DNA from: Deltaproteobacteria bacterium
GTDB taxonomy: Bacteria; Desulfobacterota; Desulfomonilia; UBA1062
Reading direction: 5' to 3'
Assembly: GCA_020053185.1 (NCBI GenBank)
Contig: JAGVNP010000311.1
Location: forward strand, 1-31,148
DNA: 31,148 bases
Positions 23,901 through 30,200 of this stretch are shown in pieces. The translations under genes were made by a program, and so were the position numbers. Within the stretch, counting starts at the first letter, position 1; every line of letters starts with the position of its first letter. The notes below the pieces were generated by a model. That model saw only the letters and a list, made by a program, of their open reading frames with translations. It ran no database searches and was not told the origin of the DNA.

Positions 23901-26453
23901 TATGATGATAATTTTGATCTGCAATATATCGTTATAATCTATGAGACTAATACGCTGGCTGAAGACAAGCATGTCTTTGGCGGAAGGGCAGAAAAAGAGC
24001 TGATAAAAGGCCTGCGTATAGGCGGTCTTGCTGCAAGCGAAGAGAGGGATGTTAAAGACAGGCTGGTAGGCGGCCTTGATATCACATATGACGACGGCAA
24101 AGGACTAAAGTTTGTTGCAGAATATACGGCTGCAGACGGATATGATGAGATTGCCCTAAAAGAAGTATCAGGTGATGCAAAAAGGGCTGAGATCTCTTAT
24201 GATAAGGAATTCAAGAAATTTACAGAAAAAGGAAACGCCTATTTTACCGATGTTGAAGACGAGTTTCAGAATCTGTCTACCAGCGCCATCATAGATGGTA
24301 AACAGGCCTATGGCGCCAAAGAGGAGTTTAAGGTAAAGAAGACAAAGACGACGTTGTCTGCAGAAGCCTACAGCGAAGAGGAAAAAGACGGAAGCTCTAC
24401 AACAAAGGTTGCATCTGCCGAGGTGAAACAGGAAATCGGAAAGAAAGTTTCGCTCACTGCAGGCGCAAGGGTGATCAATGAAGAAGAGCCTCCGGATGAA
24501 AGAGATATTACCCAGGTCATAGGCGGGATAGGCATAAAGCCTATAGAAAAATTGAGCATTAATGTAAGAAGAGAGCAGTCTCTCGTGGATGACGATGAGG
24601 AAAAATCAGACCGCTATCCTTCCAAGACAGTAGCAGGGATAAAATATAGTCTTACGAAGAAGACATCGGCATATGTAACCACTGAACTTCAGGAACTGCC
24701 TGAAAAAGACGTTGCCCTGACAACGTTCGGCACAGAGACCTCGCTCACGAAAAACACCACTGCCTTTGCAAAATACACGATCGATGACAGCATTAGTGGC
24801 TGGAGAAATCAGGCTCACTCTGGGCTTAACCATTCGTGGGCGATCGAGGATAATTTCTCAATAAGTGTAGGCGGAGAAGAGGTCAGAACGTTATCCGGTG
24901 ATGACAGCGAAGATTATACGGCATCGAACATAGGTTTCCAGTATTTTCAACCTGATAAGAAAAAATATACCATGTCTGGAAAATGCGAAGCGCGGTTTAA
25001 CAATGAAACAGACAATGAGTATGTAATGAGCTTTGGCGGCACACTCAAGATCGCAAAAGACTATACCATACTTGCGCGGGAGAGATTTTTCGATTCAGAG
25101 TTTGACGAAAACGACCTTCTCTTAGGTCTTGCATACAGACCTGTTTCCTATGACAAATTCAATAGCTTGATGAAATTCAGATATAAATGGATAGAAGAGA
25201 GTGAAGAGGAGAAGATAGTAAAATATATAGGGTCATGGCATGCCAACTATCAGCCCAACAGAGATCTTACCCTCATGGGAGAGTATGCATTCAAGATCGT
25301 TGATGATGGGCTACACACCTACACGGATCTTGCACGCTTACGGGTTTTGTATGATGTGACAGACAGGATAGATTTAGGGGTGCATGGCGGCGTTCTGATG
25401 CAGCATGATACAGATACATACAGCCTTGCATACGGGCCAGAGGTCGGCGTTAGGGTGATCAAGAATGTATGGGCAAGCGCAGGCTACAACTTCTCGGGCC
25501 TTACGGATGAAGATTTTGACGATGCAAGCGCCTGGAACAAGGGTTTTTACTTCAAGCTGAGGGCAAAGGTTGACGAAAATACGCTCTCAGATATTAAAAA
25601 AGCAGTAAAGAGGAACCCGAAGGAAAAGAAGATCGAGGCATCAAAAGAGACAGTAAAAAAGATAGAACCTTTGATGGATTCAGATAATGATGGCGTGCCT
25701 GACTCTAAGGATAAGTGTCCTGATACACCGAAAGGTGTAGCGGTTGATAAATCTGGATGCCCCATAGACAGTGACAATGACGGTGTAGCTGATTATTTAG
25801 ACAAATGTCCAGACACACCAAAAGGTGTAAAGGTAGACGGGTTTGGATGTGCTCTTGATAGCGATGCAGATGGTGTTCCTGACTATCTTGACAAGTGTCC
25901 TGATACACCGAAAGGCGTTAGAGTTGATAAGGTCGGATGTCCCCTTGATAGCGATAAAGACAGTATTCCTGATTTTCAGGATAAATGTCCGGAAACGCCT
26001 TCTGGTGTAGCTGTGGATCTGACAGGCTGTCCGCTTGATAGTGATGGTGATAATGTTTCTGATTACCGGGACAAATGCCCTGGTACGCCAAAAGGCGTAG
26101 CAGTTGATGAGAATGGATGCTGGACGCTTCATGGTGTGTTGTTCGAGTATAAAGAATGGAAACTTAAAAAAGCGATTTATCCCAGCCTGAAAGATGTGGT
26201 TAAGGTGCTGAAGGCGAATCCGGAACTTAAGATAGAGGTGCAGGGTCATACTGATAATATTGGAAACGATAAGTATAATCAGGATCTGTCAAATAAGCGT
26301 GCAAAGGCTGTAGCAGATTTTATTATCAGCCAAGGCATTGCAGCGGATAGGATTTCATATAAGGGTTATGGATTTTCAAAGCCAATTGCTTCGAACGATA
26401 CAGAAAAAGGAAGGGCGATGAACCGCAGGGTTGAGTTCCAGCCAATCTATTAA
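20832..26453 (+). CDS. Outer-membrane beta protein with N-terminal SPOR domains, TSP3 repeats and C-terminal OmpA domain
   Basis: An 1873-aa protein. The leader is heptamer-encoded (FEIRNSKFEIRNT), then a hydrophobic core (LSLVFFILLCLMPLSGYAQ). Two SPOR-like domains at about 73-152 and 202-280 share KPEGLDELK and GYW-VRVG. A third at about 312-395 is followed by GTQENRRAEVLIL. Next come a DUF11-like region (450-580) and Ig-like strands with GENHIKIIVDG (590-790). The part from about 790 to 1583 is rich in alternating beta strands of outer-membrane type, including FTDYTVNYDEGWVLFKEPV near 1000, a phrase resembling SprA-type barrels. Five TSP3-like calcium repeats (DSDNDGVPD, DKCPDTPKGV) cover 1614-1762. 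The C-terminal OmpA domain has GHTDNIG, LSNKRAKAV and NRRVEF. It probably spans the outer membrane and ties it to peptidoglycan. Whether it is a barrel that exports or holds its neighbours is inference. Confidence 0.85.
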   Translation: MVQGSKYMVQGTGENFEIRNSKFEIRNTLRLIPYTLHLSLVFFILLCLMPLSGYAQTSNSDPRTLTPDPRSQNIAYSIQIGPNMDKPGAESFLKTLPDAVKNKDAFIYQTDKGYWTVRVGITEKPEGLDELKKWLASEGIEDAAAVKTDIRKVSGQWSGARSQESGIKGESSKEITPQTTIRDSKLKDEALILPMIDKVYSTLWSVQLGSYSDKQTMEAFFQSLPDSVKRKNAFIYKGKRGYWAVRVGFAEKPEGLDELKAWLVSQGLEDIHMAKTEVKKIESKELRDKLLGRSVKEADTKTLEPEEDEWKTIYSVRLLRTENLKQVQNATIDIESKGIPTFMSENITYFKKRLYTLYVGRFLSQDEAEKAAAELSKKYGKCPVDPLFTRTIGGDSLGDIFYLDAMHTLEPKVPNRLSTSGTQENRRAEVLILLFKETTESVEKSFMEKGKGSQCIFKFYANYLYPLEEIYDISAFMSLPEGSAYVDGSFVINEIPVTTAKKGRYIVASTEKLIGYDPFTMSINVAGREDIKTEEIHYVVYGKTRNGKTLKLVTSNDEIMENEALAIYLPNPTPEKMEESEVKALIRKPSFGIIYPERNIIVSGKQTDIDVAIPVKSEYKLLINGKEADKKNLSETATDEKLGVKVVSYTAVALEDGENHIKIIVDGKPFDEKQITVTGNVARLSYEIYPKEPSADGKSSAYVMVRLLDKDGKPVKQNAYIKVYVDKGDIFDDETDSFKRFDDDGFEARVIAGEATIKLSPASTTEKRSMKVEFGDGLEKDIDVRFYPEKRPWIVNGVIEGTYTESKTKNSDEALVEYPADHSEEGSHTDVDGGVFAKGSVKDYTLTFKYENKPKDEDIILEQNIPSTEEEQYYPVYGDESEQFFEAASQDKFFVKAERGLSYFMHGDFKTDLKAPQLEYNVYDRTLNGEKINLEVKDNFKITGIHSYTSQDIVKDEQPGRGVSGPYFFGKGIPVEFSEKIYIEVRDRYHPDRVLDRQDLNRFTDYTVNYDEGWVLFKEPVHQYDDNFDLQYIVIIYETNTLAEDKHVFGGRAEKELIKGLRIGGLAASEERDVKDRLVGGLDITYDDGKGLKFVAEYTAADGYDEIALKEVSGDAKRAEISYDKEFKKFTEKGNAYFTDVEDEFQNLSTSAIIDGKQAYGAKEEFKVKKTKTTLSAEAYSEEEKDGSSTTKVASAEVKQEIGKKVSLTAGARVINEEEPPDERDITQVIGGIGIKPIEKLSINVRREQSLVDDDEEKSDRYPSKTVAGIKYSLTKKTSAYVTTELQELPEKDVALTTFGTETSLTKNTTAFAKYTIDDSISGWRNQAHSGLNHSWAIEDNFSISVGGEEVRTLSGDDSEDYTASNIGFQYFQPDKKKYTMSGKCEARFNNETDNEYVMSFGGTLKIAKDYTILARERFFDSEFDENDLLLGLAYRPVSYDKFNSLMKFRYKWIEESEEEKIVKYIGSWHANYQPNRDLTLMGEYAFKIVDDGLHTYTDLARLRVLYDVTDRIDLGVHGGVLMQHDTDTYSLAYGPEVGVRVIKNVWASAGYNFSGLTDEDFDDASAWNKGFYFKLRAKVDENTLSDIKKAVKRNPKEKKIEASKETVKKIEPLMDSDNDGVPDSKDKCPDTPKGVAVDKSGCPIDSDNDGVADYLDKCPDTPKGVKVDGFGCALDSDADGVPDYLDKCPDTPKGVRVDKVGCPLDSDKDSIPDFQDKCPETPSGVAVDLTGCPLDSDGDNVSDYRDKCPGTPKGVAVDENGCWTLHGVLFEYKEWKLKKAIYPSLKDVVKVLKANPELKIEVQGHTDNIGNDKYNQDLSNKRAKAVADFIISQGIAADRISYKGYGFSKPIASNDTEKGRAMNRRVEFQPIY
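21003..21051 (+). repeat. Heptanucleotide units in the linker after the signal peptide
   Basis: Seven units in phase (TCGAACT, CCGATCC, CCGAACC, CTGACCC twice, CCGATCC, CAGAACA) encode the linker SNSDPRTLTPDPRSQN just before the first SPOR domain. Confidence 0.75.
21297..21359 (+). repeat. Heptanucleotide units in the linker between SPOR domains 1 and 2
   Basis: Nine units in phase, starting GGTCAGT twice, then GGTCAGG, AGCCAGG, AGTCAGG twice. They encode SGQWSGARSQESGIKGESSK without disturbing the frame. Confidence 0.8.
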
Positions 26454-26463
26454 TTAAGGGGTA
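26454..26463 (+). promoter_or_regulatory. TTAAGGGGTA ribosome-binding box before the interrupted secreted gene
   Basis: AAGGGG lies 5 bp before the ATG at 26467, immediately after the stop codon of the previous gene. The same 10-mer occurs at 27233-27242 before the ATG at 27245, and at 20808-20817 before the gene at 20832 with longer spacing. It fits the heptamer phase, so the box itself is probably repeat-derived. Confidence 0.5.
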
Positions 26464-26466
26464 AGG

Positions 26467-26748
26467 ATGATGACACAGGGTTCAGGGGACAGGGTTCAGG
26501 GGAAAATTTCGAAATTCGAAATTCGAAATTCGAATTACACCTTACACCTTACACCTTACGCCTTACGCTTTACGATAATCTTGATATTCGCCATGATTGT
26601 TGCATCGCCTGTCCATAGCCAGGAAGCAGTTAATCTTTCGCAGGTTGAGCATAAGATCACAGTTGCATCGCAAGGAAGGATAGAAGTCAGTCTCAATCTT
26701 TACAATGACCTTGGTGAAGATATATCTTTAACAGCAGACAAGTGTTGA
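26467..26748 (+). CDS. Small secreted beta protein, 5' part up to an in-frame TGA
   Basis: 93 codons. The heptamer-encoded n-region (SKFEIRNSNYTLHLTPYALR) leads into a hydrophobic core (FTIILIFAMIVASPVHSQ) with likely cleavage after HSQ or just before it. The mature part (EAVNLSQVEHKITVASQGR, then IEVSLNLYNDLGED) looks like the first strands of a small beta-sandwich. No usable start exists between the repeats and the hydrophobic core, so the ATG at 26467 or 26470 must be used. The frame stops at TGA (26746-26748) after ISLTADKC and then continues open in the same frame for 81 codons. I do not recognise a family. It may be a damaged gene, a sequencing error, or a recoded TGA. Confidence 0.65.
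   Translation: MMTQGSGDRVQGKISKFEIRNSNYTLHLTPYALRFTIILIFAMIVASPVHSQEAVNLSQVEHKITVASQGRIEVSLNLYNDLGEDISLTADKC
26473..26577 (+). repeat. Heptanucleotide array encoding a signal-peptide n-region
   Basis: Fifteen units in phase: ACACAGG and GTTCAGG types, then TTCGAAA three times and TTCGAAT, then TACACCT three times, TACGCCT, TACGCTT and TACGATA. The array runs directly into the hydrophobic core codons. Confidence 0.85.
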
Positions 26749-26994
26749 GGGCTGTCAGTGACCTTCCCGGCGGGAAGTGAGGTAAAAGGCGGTGAGATGA
26801 AACCTGTTGTGATAAACACAACAAAACAAGATACTACAGTGAACATAAAGTTTCAGGGCAAACAAGCAAGCGGGAGCCTGAAAGTGATACTAGAGAGAGA
26901 AAAGAAACAGGTGAAGGCAGTGGAGAGCAAAGCTAAAAATATCCCCATGCCTTCTCCAGAAGTGAAGTATGAAGAAGAAGGAAATAGGGATTGA
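26749..26994 (+). pseudogene. 3' continuation of the small secreted protein beyond the in-frame TGA
   Basis: The same reading frame continues from 26749 with GLSVTFPAGSEVKGGEMKPV, VINTTKQDTTVNIKFQGK and SGSLKVILEREKKQ, which complete a plausible beta-sandwich. It has no signal peptide of its own. A GTG at 26758 with GAGGG upstream could restart translation, but the product would then be cytoplasmic and lack half the fold. It is therefore read as one gene of about 175 residues interrupted by TGA. Confidence 0.55.
26763..26777 (+). other. Hairpin just after the in-frame TGA (SECIS-like geometry)
   Basis: CTTCCC and GGGAAG pair around GGC, with the loop starting 20 nt after the TGA. A loop beginning with G at this distance matches the loose geometry described for bacterial selenocysteine insertion elements. 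A 6-bp stem can easily occur by chance. Confidence 0.3.
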
Positions 26995-27244
26995 GGATAA
27001 AAACAGGATTATGGGGTATGGATTAAGGATTATGGTTTTGCAAGAAAGTCCTCATTCTCGTTTTATTTCTGTCATTCCCGCGGAGGCGGGAATCCAGAGA
27101 TCGTACAACTGTCAGAAAATACTGGATTCCCATTTGCATGGGAATGACATGGAAATGATTTTTTCGACTTTTTGAGAGAGCGTTAAGGGTGAAGGTAAAA
27201 GGTTTCAGTAGGGTATAAAGGCTGAATGTTAATTAAGGGGTAAA
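26990..27244 (+). repeat. Repeat-filled gap before the last gene
   Basis: This gap contains degenerate heptamer units at about 26990-27035 (forms such as GGATTAT, GGATTAA), dRS3-like copy 4, further degenerate units and the TTAAGGGGTA box at 27233-27242 with AAGGGG 4 bp before the ATG. Apart from the last few codons of the preceding frame, no gene is supported. A 68-codon open frame here is made of repeat sequence. Confidence 0.6.
27071..27148. repeat. Paired dRS3-like palindrome element, copy 4
   Basis: It has the same two 20-bp cores as copy 1 and the same 78-bp length. The spacer is similar (TCAGAAAATA versus TCAGAGAATA) and the flank TTCGACTTTTT downstream is shared, so copies 1 and 4 are recent relatives. 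Confidence 0.82.
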
Positions 27245-30200
27245 ATGATGGTTCAGGGTTCAGGGTTCAGGGTTCAAGGTTTAGGGCGAAATTTCGAAAT
27301 TCAAAATTCGAATTTCGAAATTTGCAATTCGCAATCCGCAAATCGCAATCCGCAAATCGCCCCACACCCTACACCTTACACCTTATACCTTAAACCCTTG
27401 TTAGCCATTCTTTTTATCATTGCCTCTTTTCTTATACCCTTTAAAGCCTCTGCAGCGAGCACGTCTCTTGTTATCAATGAGGTGATGTTTGATCCAACAG
27501 GCGCTGATACCGGCTTAGAATGGATAGAGTTTATCGCAAGGAACGATGTAACTATAACAGGGTGGGACTGCTTAGATAAGGATAGTAACACATATACATT
27601 CCCTAGCCTTAGTTTAAAAGCTGGCGAGATCGTGGTCCTGCATATAGGCACGGGCACAAATGATCTTACAGGGCCTGTATATAACCTGTATACCAATGGA
27701 GCCGCTACAACATGGCTTGACAATGTTGGCGACAGTATCCGGCTTAGGAATGGATCAGATGCTGCAGTAGATTATATGGCATACGGAAATGCCGGCGCTT
27801 GGTCTGGCTATACATGGACCAACAACATTGATATTACGTATATCTATGAAGGCCTCAGCATCGGCCTTAGCAGGGACGGGATAGATACTGATAACGGCAC
27901 TGGATGGACAGAGTATTCTACCTCTACATCTGGCAACCCCAATAAGACCTCCGGCATAGGCGTAGTAAAGACAGGAACAGAAGAGATATCAAGGGGAGAC
28001 GCAGCCGGCGGAGAATACACACTAACCATCGCAAACAGCGGTGACGGGCCAGCCTATGGCAGCGCATCATCGCCATATGGCATGGTTGTTGTGGATGACT
28101 ATCCGACAAACTTCTCTGTGTTATCTGTGACATCGGTGACGAGAAACGGGATAACATTCTCGTCGTATTCCCAGTCAAATGATGGCGATAAGATTACGTT
28201 TACAAGTCTGCCTGTGCTTATGCCAGGGGATACGCTGGAGATCAAGTTTAAGTTCTATGTGGACTGCGTTGCAACTATCGGATACAAGACAAATCTTGTA
28301 ACCGCAAAATATCACGACCTTCCTGACCTTTCAGATGCAGAAAAGAATGAGCAGGCTGTTTTGGATACCCTTGTGGACAAAGGCACGCTGGTGGTGAAAA
28401 TGGAGGCCATTGCCATAAACGGCACTCCCATAACACCTACCCCCACACCTGCGGCAGAGGTCGGCGAGACAATAAAGGTAAGGGTTTCGCTGCATAATAC
28501 AGATAACGGCAAGCTTTTTGATGTAGCATCAGCGACAACATGGGGAACAGGGCTTACGTATGTGGGCAATCTGGTATGCAATAATGTCACGTGCAGCTAC
28601 GACAGTGTAAATACAAAGGTAACTTCCACAGTCTCTGAAATTCCTCCGAGTACAATAGATAATACCTACTCATACACCTTTGACGTAAGGGTAGATGCAT
28701 GTGAAAATCTCACATCAACCTCTACCGGCACTGGAAAGTGCCTGGCAGCAGGAGGTATCGAGGAAGGGGTTGAGGTCATTATAAAGACCCCGGATATTGA
28801 TTATACCCTGCCTACCATAAGCATCCCTTATGCAGGGACCCAGTCAGTAAGCATCCCTGTTACAAACAACGGCAACGGCAAGGCATATACATTCAGCCTG
28901 GATACCAACATGGAGAGCCTGCCACTTAGCGTGTCAAATATCGCATCTGGATGGACATACAATGCAGGCACAGGGGTATTTACCTATAGTGCAGCATCGT
29001 ACATTTTGCCAGGGGCAACTATCCCGCTTACCTTTGACCTCGCAACCTCTGTAAGCTGCGCTGACAGAAGCCCTTCAGGCATGATAACCTTTACGCCGCT
29101 GTATTACAACGGCTGCACGAAAGCGTTTGCTGCGCCGCGCAAATACACGACCTTTTCCACTACAAACGTACCTGTTGTCACAATAGCAAAAACAACCCCA
29201 AACACATATGTGCATGTGGGTGATCCTGTGTCGTATACTGTTACCTTGGGCGCATCTTATCCGTCCGGCATATCCGGGAACATTGTGGTCACAGATACTG
29301 TGCCGAGCCAGATAGTAAGTGTAGGCGCATCTGCAACAGCAGGGTCTGTAACAGTGTCGGGCAATGATATTACCTGGACCATTGCTCCCGGAGTGGCAGA
29401 TGGTGAAGTCCTTACCATCACCGGCACAGTGGATAGCGACCCTTGTCTCCAGGGAACAACGATAACCAATTCTGCCTCATTTACTGCAGCAGATACTCAG
29501 GGCTGTCCTTTGGCAGGCTCCGGCTCGGCTACCATATATATAAACAACAACCCTGATGCTACAATTGCCCAGCAGAAGTCTGTGATTGGGTCTTTGGAAG
29601 CATGCAACCCTGCTGGCATTACCATAACAAACACATATACCATGGGCACCGGAGTTTCTGGCACCTGGGCAGGCTCTTCATTTAAAGACGACCTGCACAG
29701 CGGAGGCCTCTGCTATATGACCGGCACTGCCGAATACAGACTTGATACAGATGACGGCTCGGGCACAGCATGGACAGCATGGACAGCAATCTCATCTGGA
29801 AATTTGAGCATTGGCTCCAACGGCGAGCTCCAAGTAGATCTCTCGTTCCTGGCAGCAATAGACGGAGATGCGAATGTTGCAGGCAATGATATTCAGATAA
29901 GATACAAAGTCTATGTGTGCGAGGAAAACCTTGGCGGCGCAACATCTGTGACATGGGATTTGCTCTCAACCCTGCATATAGAGGGTAACACTGGAAGCTG
30001 TGGATCTAACGGAGATTATGTCCAGCATCTGCTTCTGGATCTGTATACTGCGTCCATAGCCCTTGCCATAGACATACCTGCAATAATAGAAGACTGCGGC
30101 GTATATGATGCAACGATCACTGTCTCGATGGACACGCCTGCTCCTTACTATGATCTGATCATTGATATGCCTGTAGGAAACTATGAATATCTGGACAGCC

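Noticed and set aside
26746..26748. Genome-wide reassignment of TGA to an amino acid
   Set aside because: glyQ, moeA and the 1389-2171 gene end in TGA at sensible positions, so TGA is a normal stop here.
26969..27175. 68-codon open frame after the interrupted secreted gene
   Set aside because: It is repeat-derived (VIPAEAGIQ, DSHLHGND peptides) and overlaps the preceding frame.
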